37,902 nt of DNA from Mojavia pulchra JT2-VF2 (GTDB lineage Bacteria > Cyanobacteriota > Cyanobacteriia > Cyanobacteriales > Nostocaceae), in contig JAHHHN010000043.1 of NCBI GenBank assembly GCA_019359325.1, positions 1-37,902 on the forward strand. The letters run 5' to 3'. Shown here piece after piece: positions 17,519 through 24,862 of the stretch. The notes below the pieces were generated by a model. It worked only from the letters and a program-made list of their open reading frames with translations. It did not search any database and had not been told where the DNA came from. The position numbers were made by a program, and so were the translations under genes. Position 1 is the stretch's first letter; the number at the start of each line of letters is the position of its first letter.

Positions 17519-20500
17519 TCAATCCATTGGTGTAAGTTCACAGATGGGTCGCAAAATGACAGCATTGTTAGTTAAGTTATTGCATCTAGCTCTACTGTCT
17601 AGTGTCAAGCTCTGAACCTGAAATTGGTCGTCAAATCCAACAATTGTCACAACACAGCCAATTAGTTCATCTGCAATAGATTCGGGTTTAAGTTGGTCTG
17701 GATCTCCCACAGTATTTTTAGTATTAAAAGGCATACCAGATCCAGACAATTCACCATGATCATGAAGCTGTTCGCGTCGTGTGGCACGTCTCTCTAAAAC
17801 GGACATCAAGCTGTGCCATACAAGAGAATCAAGTCGGCAGACTTTGATTTTTTGCTTTTCAAAACCCGGCTCAAACCTCGACCAACGAAATGCAATTTTA
17901 ATTCCGAACTGCGAGAGCAGCTGATGTACAACCTGCATATCACTAATTTTTTCGCTGATAGTGCGGTTGAGGTGAGTGAGTATTTCCGGGGCATAAAGAC
18001 GTATTTTATCAGCGTAGGGTTTTAGGTCGGCTTTCGTCCATTCTTTATGAGGATCTAAAAAATCGTTTAATCCTAATGCTTCGCGGATTTTTCGCCGCAG
18101 TGCTGTACCGGAGATATCCCAGGGGCAAACACCTTGATTCCAAGAGGCTTGTTTTTCTAATGATTTGGCTGTTTTATCGAGTGATAATTCTGGATTGAGT
18201 TGCGCCTCTAAGTTGAGTAGTTCTCCACGTCGTTGGCCACTTTTATCCCACAACACATCTTCTACTGTTAGCTCATCTAAACAGTAAAAATCTTTGATAT
18301 GGAATTTTGTTACTGCTAGTGTATCTTCTGGCGAAATGGCTTCTAAGGATTCTAAAACTACCACCTCTGCATAAGTTAAATCGGCGGCGGCAACTATATT
18401 TTGAGCTTCAAGCAATTGAATTTCTTCTTTGGCTTGCTTTAACAAAACTTTGACTGCTGATTGGGATTGCCGCTCATCGATTTTGATGTGATGCCCTTCG
18501 TGTTTGAGTCGAATTAATAGCGCGTCCCTTAGATTCATCATCGAATAATTCTGCTCGGCACTAATTCGGGCATAGAGATTAACATGGGGGTTATCTTGCC
18601 AATTGTAATTAGCAATTTCTCCAACAACGTCAGGTCTGAGGTTGGAACGAATTAAGCTAACGGTGGCATCGGTTCTTTGTTTTAATTGGTTTTTAATTTC
18701 GAGAGAATTGCAGTCGCGCGAAACTTTACAGTAGTTTGTACCACGTTCGGCACACCAAACCACACGGTCTACATTGTCTCGTACCCGAACTAAGGATTGG
18801 GACATATCCGCGTCGGTAGATGATGCGCCGGTGAAAATCCCATAGACTTTTTCAATGACATCTAATAGTTCAATGCTGACTCCCGTGGCGATTGTGGGAG
18901 TACAAATAATAACGTCATATAATCCTTGGGCAATGACAGCATCGGGTGTTTTCATAAACCGTTTTTCAACTGTATTGCCGCTGGTTTCAGAGTTAATTAA
19001 CAGGATTCTAATTTCTGGGATGGCTTTAAGTAGCAGTCGCGCTGTTGCCTTGCTAGTGGCTTTGCTATCTGTGGTAACATACAGCGTCTTGCCAGGCTGT
19101 AGTTGACGCGCCGAGGTAATTAAATCGTTGACGAGCGCAGATTTATCTTTAGCTTGAATAAAAGTTACATGGTACGGTTGGGGTTTATAGTCGTTGCGAA
19201 TTAAGAAAATGGGTGTACCATCTCCCTTCAGTTCTCTAAGGTAGTGTAGGGTCTGGTTATTTAAATCAGCATCAGCAGCAATAATCCTCCTGGCCACTCT
19301 AATCAACTCACCAAACCTTGCAAGTAATGCGGGGCGTTTGCCGTTGCGATCGCAGGTGCTAGAGGTGAGTAAGTGACGCACTACCTGAACAATTTCATCA
19401 ATAATTAAGTCACAGCCGACAAATTTTTGTGGGTCGATAGCTAAGAGTGAATCAACACAAAAACCAATTCTGAGGGTATAAGCTGCGCCTTTGATAAAAT
19501 TACCGTTAAATTTATCTAAGTCGCCACGGTAATCTAAGTTAGCTCTGGCACATAAATTTTGTACCAGTGCAATTCTGTGGCTGGCAGCTAAGACTTTCTG
19601 AGAAACAGCTGTGGTTTTGGCGATAAACTTAGTTTTACCTGTCCCTTTGCTGGAGTCGATGCCAATAATCCCTGACTGGGGTAAGTTTTTGATTTCTAAG
19701 GTGGATAAGTCAGCTGTGGTCAGTTGTAATGAGGGTTCGTAAGTTAAACGATTTTCTAAGCGTTGCCACAGTTGCCAGTGTGTTAGTGGTAGGGCTTGAT
19801 TTAAAGCTGTTGACCAAGCTTTGATCCCAGCGTTAACTATTAGGTCATCAACACCTTTACACTGTCCAGAGTGACCCTTCCAGATGGCGATATCAGTCTT
19901 GCTGCCAGCTTTCATCAGTAATCGGCTAAAGCGATATATGGCAGCGTTCACCCGTTTCTGAGTGGCTGTGTTTGTGTCTTGGTCAAAGGCTAGGGTAATG
20001 TGTCTGTCTTTAACAGCAAATCTTGCTATGTCTTTTATCAGGTAAGGTTTGATGGGGTTGCCTAGTGAATCAAGAGTGCGGTAGCCACCGTTAATGCCGT
20101 AAAGGGCGATGGCTACGTATCCCTCTGACAACAGGCATAAAGATTTTTTACCGCCTTCTGTAATGATGATTGGGATTTCTGGGTGAAGCTCTAGCCAGTC
20201 CCAAAAACTTTCTCCTGCTGGTGGCACTTCCACACTGTAGCGGTTGGCAATTAAGCGTCTAGTTTCTCGGTTAATGGCAGGCAGATAGGCGCGTGAGCCG
20301 TTGCCAATTGGGGTTTCGTATTTTTGAAGTTTGCCTTTTTTCGTGTCGGTTCTGGGGTTACTCAGTTTGGCTTGCCAGGGAGTGCCGTCTTCGTTCAACA
20401 GCAGTGCCGCGTAAAGTCTTGGTTTCGCTTGATGTCCAAATCTAGTGTATTTCCAGTTCAGTGCATCATGTATTGGGGTAGCAACCTCCCCGCCAGCATT

Positions 20501-20662
20501 GATTTCTAAGTCAGAGATGATGCGGATGTTTTCTCTGTAGAGTGAAACGGCGATCGCGCTAAGAGCAATAAATTCTCTTTCGATTCGGCTAGTAAACTCC
20601 TCGATGCTCTCGACTGGCAATAAGTTTTGAGCAGATGGTAGAACACTTGATAAATTTTTCAA
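17519..20662 (-). CDS. Plasmid replication protein of the CyRepA1 type (toprim plus helicase)
   Basis: 1047 residues. Residues 130-290 carry a toprim-like domain (PIIITEGGKKSL with E169, and LAFDQDTN with D227 and D229), called DUF3854 in cyanobacterial plasmid proteins. A superfamily-2-like helicase follows: P-loop GIDSSKGTGKT (334-344), Walker B DLIIDE (418-423) and a later IICTPTIATGVSIE block. This order matches CyRepA1 replication proteins, which probably combine primase-like and helicase activity. The C-terminal 300 residues are helical and may bind the iterons. Start ATG at 20662 follows a purine-rich stretch. Two HIP1 sites lie inside the gene (19346, 20550). About 550 bases upstream carry no convincing gene. 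Confidence 0.85.
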   Translation of the reverse strand: MKNLSSVLPSAQNLLPVESIEEFTSRIEREFIALSAIAVSLYRENIRIISDLEINAGGEVATPIHDALNWKYTRFGHQAKPRLYAALLLNEDGTPWQAKLSNPRTDTKKGKLQKYETPIGNGSRAYLPAINRETRRLIANRYSVEVPPAGESFWDWLELHPEIPIIITEGGKKSLCLLSEGYVAIALYGINGGYRTLDSLGNPIKPYLIKDIARFAVKDRHITLAFDQDTNTATQKRVNAAIYRFSRLLMKAGSKTDIAIWKGHSGQCKGVDDLIVNAGIKAWSTALNQALPLTHWQLWQRLENRLTYEPSLQLTTADLSTLEIKNLPQSGIIGIDSSKGTGKTKFIAKTTAVSQKVLAASHRIALVQNLCARANLDYRGDLDKFNGNFIKGAAYTLRIGFCVDSLLAIDPQKFVGCDLIIDEIVQVVRHLLTSSTCDRNGKRPALLARFGELIRVARRIIAADADLNNQTLHYLRELKGDGTPIFLIRNDYKPQPYHVTFIQAKDKSALVNDLITSARQLQPGKTLYVTTDSKATSKATARLLLKAIPEIRILLINSETSGNTVEKRFMKTPDAVIAQGLYDVIICTPTIATGVSIELLDVIEKVYGIFTGASSTDADMSQSLVRVRDNVDRVVWCAERGTNYCKVSRDCNSLEIKNQLKQRTDATVSLIRSNLRPDVVGEIANYNWQDNPHVNLYARISAEQNYSMMNLRDALLIRLKHEGHHIKIDERQSQSAVKVLLKQAKEEIQLLEAQNIVAAADLTYAEVVVLESLEAISPEDTLAVTKFHIKDFYCLDELTVEDVLWDKSGQRRGELLNLEAQLNPELSLDKTAKSLEKQASWNQGVCPWDISGTALRRKIREALGLNDFLDPHKEWTKADLKPYADKIRLYAPEILTHLNRTISEKISDMQVVHQLLSQFGIKIAFRWSRFEPGFEKQKIKVCRLDSLVWHSLMSVLERRATRREQLHDHGELSGSGMPFNTKNTVGDPDQLKPESIADELIGCVVTIVGFDDQFQVQSLTLDSRARCNNLTNNAVILRPICELTPMD

Positions 20663-21209
20663 TTTCCTTCTCCAAACTGGGGTGATATTGCCCTCGCCCA
20701 GAAAAGACTGTTGTTTAACTTTTATCTACGGAAATATAGGCGTAACTTATGCCGTAGGTTGAAGGAAAAGAATTAAGTAGTTTCGCTAAAGCCTTCATGC
20801 CTGTTCCTTTTTTCCCTAGAAGGTATCTGTTGGAAATAAATGATAGACACTTATAATTAAGGAAAGGCACTACTCCACTAAGGGCAGGCTCCACAACTAA
20901 GAGCTTCTCCACAGTGAGTGTCTTCAACTCTGTCTTTTCTGGCGGGGTGAAATGTGTGGCAGGTGTTGGTAGCACCGAAACCACAAAATACGAGCAAAAT
21001 CAAATGAGTAATTTGAGCCTGAGTCTGTAAGTTGGTAGCTTGCAGACTTTTTGGCTTATTAGCTCAATTTTCTAGTAATTAAAAACCATAAAAATCATAA
21101 ATAAAACTTAGTTGGTTGGGTTTGAGATGTTGTTTGCTAGTCAGCTGTGCAGTTTGCAGCAGCATTGCTTTTATCCGATCAAGTCTGTCTGGTTGGCCTA
21201 TGGTGTTGG
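20663..21209. other. Rep upstream region: no convincing gene, one hairpin
   Basis: A 6-bp stem CTACGG (20726-20731) / CCGTAG (20752-20757) lies 64-95 bases upstream of the rep start and could regulate its translation. A 89-codon open frame on the minus strand (20715-20984) has no recognisable features and is not called. The region is a reasonable place for the rep promoter and any copy-control RNA, but I cannot identify either. Confidence 0.4.
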
Positions 21210-21401
21210 TCATGCACTATCCTTTCTAGATTCTTTTTGACTTTTTGGTTTGCTGTATTCATCAATAGCTTTTTTAGTAAGGGCTAACACCAAACTTGGA
21301 ACGGTACGATATTCGCTATCTGCCCATTCTTTTAAAACCTGATATTCCTCTTCATTGACTCGGATAGTTATGGATGGCTTTTTGGATGGCACTTTTAGCA
21401 C
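21210..21401 (-). CDS. Small ribbon-helix-helix regulator
   Basis: 63 residues. PSITIRVNEEEYQVLKEWAD followed by VPSLVLALTKKAIDEY is the beta-strand/helix/helix layout of CopG/Arc-type repressors, which bind DNA as dimers. It is divergent from the operon beginning at 21715. The palindrome in that promoter (21495-21511) is a natural operator for it. Copy-number control of rep or autoregulation is also possible, because the rep gene lies downstream on the same strand. Confidence 0.7.
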   Translation of the reverse strand: MLKVPSKKPSITIRVNEEEYQVLKEWADSEYRTVPSLVLALTKKAIDEYSKPKSQKESRKDSA

Positions 21402-21491
21402 TCGTTGAATAATGCTTCATGACATTCACAATTATCCAACCTAAAGACAAATTCTTCTAGGTGAAGTATTTATCAAAAATAATCATTTCTA

Positions 21492-21521
21492 TTGACAGGT
21501 GTTGCACCTGTTGATTACCAT
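21492..21521 (+). promoter_or_regulatory. Promoter with an operator palindrome in its spacer
   Basis: TTGACA (21492-21497) and TACCAT (21516-21521) are 18 bases apart and form a plausible -35/-10 pair. Overlapping the -35 element and the spacer is a perfect inverted repeat, ACAGGTG (21495-21501) / CACCTGT (21505-21511). A repressor bound there would block the promoter. The expected start of the transcript, near 21528, coincides with the start of the paired leader described next. Confidence 0.55.
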
Positions 21522-21528
21522 AACAGAT

Positions 21529-21673
21529 AAGTCAGGCGACCGACAAGCATCGTTATTCAAGTTCTGTCCACCGAGTAAGGAAAGGCTTATAAATCAATTC
21601 TTTTAAGGCGTGGGCGCGGCACAACAACGATAGCTACCAAGTACCTGACTTACATCTGCCAGTAGCTATTTTT
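21529..21673 (+). ncRNA. Structured 5' leader with terminator-like hairpin (candidate attenuator)
   Basis: AAGTCAGG (21529-21536) can pair with CCTGACTT (21644-21651), and inside it ATCGTT (21549-21554) with AACGAT (21626-21631), closing a domain of about 120 nt. A competing hairpin, ATAGCTAC (21630-21637) / GTAGCTAT (21662-21669), is followed by TTTTT (21669-21673) and looks like an intrinsic terminator. Its left arm overlaps the closing helix of the first structure, so the two folds exclude each other. This is the layout of a riboswitch or attenuator, but I recognise no known riboswitch class. Confidence 0.5.
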
Positions 21674-21714
21674 GACCGTCAATCACTATTTGCTCATTAA
21701 TCAATAGATGCTCT

Positions 21715-22089
21715 ATGAAAGCGTCAAACTCTGCACGGGGACTTGATTTAGACTCCCCTGGTCTGTTTTGCTCTAGTTATGTTACAAAATCTGAACTTGC
21801 AAGAATTCTTAACGTTGCTCGTTCAACTTTAGTCAGTTGGGACGGTATTGCACTGTACCGCATAGATAGTTATCGCCAAGCCTATCCAGTCAAAGCCAAT
21901 GGCAGTACAGACCGCTCTTGTCCGTTGTCACCATACCAATCTTGGTGTTTGTCCCGTATTGGTCGAGTCATGCAAAATCTCAAATCGGCTGAACGAGTCA
22001 AGAGCTATATCAAAAAGCATCCCGAAGATTTTAGTCCAGCGAAGTTTCAAAGCCAATTTCATCAAGTAACCAGAGGTAATGCAGCATGA
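21715..22089 (+). CDS. Helix-turn-helix plasmid protein
   Basis: 124 residues. YVTKSELARILNVARSTLVS is a MerR/excisionase-like helix-turn-helix. The rest (RSCPLSPYQSWCLSRIGRVM) is basic and of no known family. It is the first gene after the structured leader, and its stop overlaps the next start by four bases (ATGA), so the two are translationally coupled. A regulator or DNA-binding subunit of the operon is likely; the exact role is unknown. Confidence 0.7.
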   Translation: MKASNSARGLDLDSPGLFCSSYVTKSELARILNVARSTLVSWDGIALYRIDSYRQAYPVKANGSTDRSCPLSPYQSWCLSRIGRVMQNLKSAERVKSYIKKHPEDFSPAKFQSQFHQVTRGNAA

Positions 22090-22649
22090 ATACGAAAGAT
22101 ATGATTGCTATTAAAGAAGTTTGTTCACTCTTGGAGATGCCAGAGGAAATTATCAGATTCTCCTTGCAAGAATCACATCCAGATGATTTTGATAGTCTCA
22201 AAGAAATTAGTTTTGCTGAGTTTGAAACATTAGCTCAAATCCTCAAACAGAAAGCCGAACAAGAACAAACTGGAGAAATAGCCGCGATTGCGCCATCAAC
22301 TAACAATACTCTGCCAATCCAAGAACAACAAAAAATCATTAATGGTGCATTGAATGCTTTAAGTGAGTTTGCAGGGAACTACACATTGACCATTGATAAA
22401 ATTACTTCCACCTTGGCATTTATCAGTGGACAATCAGTTGTTAATAATTTCGTTCACATCCACTCCAACACAATTAGAAGCGGTTTAGAAGATTATTTAG
22501 ATGAGTTGGCAGGTGAGTTAACTGCTGCTGCTCACTCAATCAAAGGAGTTGATGCTAACGATTTTTTAGCTCAACGGGGCATTACCCCGAAACAACGAAC
22601 TGCTCAGAAGTCATTAGAAGAAATCATGAATCTGGCAGCAAATATCTAA
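22086..22649 (+). CDS. Helical protein of unknown function, coupled to the HTH gene
   Basis: 187 residues; I do not recognise the family. The N-terminus (MIAIKEVCSLLEMPEEIIRF) could be a degenerate helix-turn-helix. The middle is rich in Q, E and K, and residues 85-187 are amphipathic helices without a membrane segment. The start overlaps the previous stop by four bases. No catalytic motif is visible. It is probably a cytoplasmic subunit or regulator in this plasmid operon. Confidence 0.65.
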   Translation: MNTKDMIAIKEVCSLLEMPEEIIRFSLQESHPDDFDSLKEISFAEFETLAQILKQKAEQEQTGEIAAIAPSTNNTLPIQEQQKIINGALNALSEFAGNYTLTIDKITSTLAFISGQSVVNNFVHIHSNTIRSGLEDYLDELAGELTAAAHSIKGVDANDFLAQRGITPKQRTAQKSLEEIMNLAANI

Positions 22650-22723
22650 ATATTGCCTACAGATTAGCACTCTCTGACAGTCGCTTCTTATCGTTGTTAT
22701 TCAGAATTTCAAGATCAAGAAAA

Positions 22724-22867
22724 ATGCACATAATCACTGAGACTTGTTTTTATTCCGGTGTGGCTACTCTGTCTCTAATTGGTGGGATAGCAGCAGTTAT
22801 TTCCCCTCTAGGTGTGGGTTTATTTGCAGTAGGATTAGCAATGTATGTCAGCCAAAATCGACGCTAA
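22724..22867 (+). CDS. 47-residue membrane protein
   Basis: ATG 22724 to TAA 22867. The product begins MHIITETCFYSGVATLSL and has one or two hydrophobic stretches (LSLIGGIAAVISPLGVGLFA). A purine-rich site (aagatcaagaaaa) precedes the start. It overlaps the following gene by 23 bases in another frame. It is short, but its position in a row of small membrane proteins and its tight overlap make it likely real. Confidence 0.55.
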   Translation: MHIITETCFYSGVATLSLIGGIAAVISPLGVGLFAVGLAMYVSQNRR

Positions 22868-23093
22868 CAGGGACTCTTTAGAAACAGCATATCAGTGGCA
22901 AGTATTTAACGTGAATCCGCTGCTTTTAATGGGTTGTATTGTGATTTCTGCATTTGTTGGCAGCTATGTATATACCAGTTGGCAGCAAACTAAAAATCTT
23001 GGGCAATCTCCAAATATCGAGATTAAAAACTTACCTCTTTGTAGCAGTGTAGGCTCTGAATCAAAACTGAAGTTTTCAAGTATGAGGAGGTGA
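22845..23093 (+). CDS. 82-residue single-pass membrane protein
   Basis: One hydrophobic helix at about residues 25-44 (PLLLMGCIVISAFVGSYVYT), a polar tail, and no known domain. It overlaps the 47-residue gene before it and ends three bases before the next start, so it belongs to the same transcript. Role unknown. Confidence 0.6.
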   Translation: MSAKIDANRDSLETAYQWQVFNVNPLLLMGCIVISAFVGSYVYTSWQQTKNLGQSPNIEIKNLPLCSSVGSESKLKFSSMRR

Positions 23094-23096
23094 ATT

Positions 23097-23294
23097 ATGA
23101 ATACTCAACCACTGCCAGAATTAATTGCACAAGCCCAACAATTAGTAACCCAAATTCGGCAGCATCCACAATATCAAGGCTTACGTTTTGATTGTGACGT
23201 AACCATTGGAGATATCAGTCAATTTTTCAATACTCTGCAATGGTCAGCCACAGCTTCAACTGTGGACATTTCGAGAGAAGGATTTTTTCAGTGA
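23097..23294 (+). CDS. 65-residue cytoplasmic protein of unknown function
   Basis: The product begins MNTQPLPELIAQAQQLV and has a mainly helical N-terminal half, no membrane segment and no motif that I recognise. It starts three bases after the previous stop behind an 'aggaggtg' ribosome binding site, one of the strongest in the window. Confidence 0.6.
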   Translation: MNTQPLPELIAQAQQLVTQIRQHPQYQGLRFDCDVTIGDISQFFNTLQWSATASTVDISREGFFQ

Positions 23295-23301
23295 TGGGAG
23301 A

Positions 23302-23334
23302 GCGATTGCAATGATTGGTCGTCGGTGCAATCGC
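23302..23334. repeat. Hairpin between two operon genes
   Basis: GCGATTGCA (23302-23310) and TGCAATCGC (23326-23334) form a perfect 9-bp stem in the 84-base gap before the next gene. It resembles the short cyanobacterial intergenic palindromes and could modulate the mRNA. There is no T run. Confidence 0.5.
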
Positions 23335-23378
23335 CCTACTCGCATCTACGCATCATAGACACAAAAGGATTGTAAATC

Positions 23379-23681
23379 ATGACGAAACCAATCGGGTATT
23401 ACTGCGCTCTAACGCCTGGAGATGGAACCTATCTGGACTGGCTGCAAGATACTTATGGTTCTTGTCTTGAGGGGATTAATCGCATCGAAAAACTGCATTT
23501 TTTGAAAGCGATAACTGACAACTTAATCGCCTCTGAGACTGCTACAAAAGGACAATATTTACTAGAAGAATCGGCCCAAACGATCCAGAAGCTTCAAGAG
23601 GATTTGTATCAGTACACTCCCATAGGCGACCACTTGGGACTAGCAGAAGCAATCATCAACCAACTTAAGACTCAACAATGA
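23379..23681 (+). CDS. 100-residue protein of unknown function
   Basis: The product starts MTKPIGYYCALTPGDGTYLD and has a helical middle and C-terminus (LLEESAQTIQKLQEDLYQYT). I recognise no family. It overlaps the next gene by four bases (ATGA), which suggests coupled translation and a shared complex with the membrane proteins that follow. Confidence 0.62.
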   Translation: MTKPIGYYCALTPGDGTYLDWLQDTYGSCLEGINRIEKLHFLKAITDNLIASETATKGQYLLEESAQTIQKLQEDLYQYTPIGDHLGLAEAIINQLKTQQ

Positions 23682-24088
23682 AGTACCAAAAACAAGCCAT
23701 GCTGGGGCTATTGGGATTGGGTTTGATTGCTGCACCTATGTTTATTAAACTGCCTCAGCAGTTCTACATTTTTTCTGCTGTGTCGGACTTAGAAGCCAGA
23801 GAATCTGTTGAACGCTCACGCATAGAACAACGCAAACTGACCAGCGACAAACTGAACTCTACTGGCATATTACCGACCAGTTTAAAACTCAGAATCAGAG
23901 GCTATTTAGACAACCCAAGACGTAACCCAAGACCAGACACCAGCTATTACCAAGAGGATGAACAAGTTTATGTTTATGATTCATCTGGTCGTTGCATAGG
24001 GCAAATTTCAGAACGACGTTGGCTTTGGAAGTATCACTACAAAAATGTCTGCAATTTATCCCCACAATTGGAGTCAAGTAAATCATGA
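23678..24088 (+). CDS. 136-residue protein with N-terminal membrane anchor or signal
   Basis: A short basic start (MKYQKQ) followed by a hydrophobic stretch (AMLGLLGLGLIAAPMFI) suggests a signal-anchor or signal peptide. The rest is basic and polar, ending in a compact part (YVYDSSGRCIGQISERRWLW) that looks like a small beta domain. Its stop overlaps the next start by four bases. Probably exposed to the periplasm; function unknown. Confidence 0.65.
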   Translation: MKYQKQAMLGLLGLGLIAAPMFIKLPQQFYIFSAVSDLEARESVERSRIEQRKLTSDKLNSTGILPTSLKLRIRGYLDNPRRNPRPDTSYYQEDEQVYVYDSSGRCIGQISERRWLWKYHYKNVCNLSPQLESSKS

Positions 24089-24801
24089 AAAGTGCAGAAT
24101 ATAAGTCCCCAAGTGATTCACACTCAACAGCTGCAACTTCCCCAAAAACTAGCAACAAAGGAGTCAATAATTACGCAGAAATCTTAGCGCAATGGATTGT
24201 TGATATCATTGCCCTGCCCGTAACGTTCATTACCCACATCGTTGCCCAGTTCGTCACGCCAGGGTCATCCGGCACAAAGATACTTGGTGCAATGGGGTTT
24301 TTTCTTGGCACACTCCTTAGTTCTGATGGAATCTGGCAGACCCTCTTTCAAGGCGTTCCGATGTTCTTGTGGTTTGAAAAAACTTGGATTGGCTGGAAGG
24401 GATGGCTAACGCTCCCGTTTAACCTGTTTTTCTGGCTGTCACTTGGCATATCTGCTTTAGTTCAGGTGATGGAGGCTCGAAGCTTACGGGGTAAGCGACC
24501 AATGCAAGCTCGAAGCGAGTTTGAAGAATCGAAACAGTACACCCTAAGCAGTAAGCCGACTGCAAACATTGACCTAACTACCGCACTGTGGCGTGATTAT
24601 AAGGTGGCAGGGATGAAAGAACGCCATGCTGGAGGCGCAATCGCACTGTTTTTCTGGCTATTCGACTTAACCACAACTTTTTTTGGTCGTAATCCCTTCG
24701 CGTACACCGACCCTGGCCAAATCTTGGGGTGTTTAGCTTACAACTTCACCACCATGATGGCAGGCGAAATCGGTTACACAATCTGGCGACTAACTAAATA
24801 A
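24085..24801 (+). CDS. 238-residue multi-pass membrane protein
   Basis: After a polar N-terminal 30 residues there are about four or five hydrophobic helices (WIVDIIALPVTFITHIVAQF, KILGAMGFFLGTLL, LPFNLFFWLSLGISALVQVM, GGAIALFFWLFDLTTTFF, then the C-terminal segment). No known family. Its place just before the P-loop ATPase suggests a membrane platform for that ATPase. A terminator-like hairpin follows at 24813. Confidence 0.68.
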   Translation: MKSAEYKSPSDSHSTAATSPKTSNKGVNNYAEILAQWIVDIIALPVTFITHIVAQFVTPGSSGTKILGAMGFFLGTLLSSDGIWQTLFQGVPMFLWFEKTWIGWKGWLTLPFNLFFWLSLGISALVQVMEARSLRGKRPMQARSEFEESKQYTLSSKPTANIDLTTALWRDYKVAGMKERHAGGAIALFFWLFDLTTTFFGRNPFAYTDPGQILGCLAYNFTTMMAGEIGYTIWRLTK

Positions 24802-24812
24802 GTAAGTAATTC

Positions 24813-24850
24813 ACTGCCCTCTGCCAAAAAGGGTGGAGGGCAGTTTATTT
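24813..24850 (+). terminator. Terminator-like hairpin before the ATPase gene
   Basis: ACTGCCCTC (24813-24821) pairs with GAGGGCAGT (24836-24844) in a perfect 9-bp stem, followed by TTATTT. It may lower expression of the ATPase relative to the small membrane genes. The ATPase start (24863) has its own binding site (gagggataaac). Confidence 0.6.
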
Positions 24851-24862
24851 GAGGGATAAACT

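Noticed and set aside
20715-20984. 89-codon minus-strand frame upstream of rep
   Set aside because: No domain, no convincing ribosome binding site and odd composition; the region is better explained as rep control sequence.
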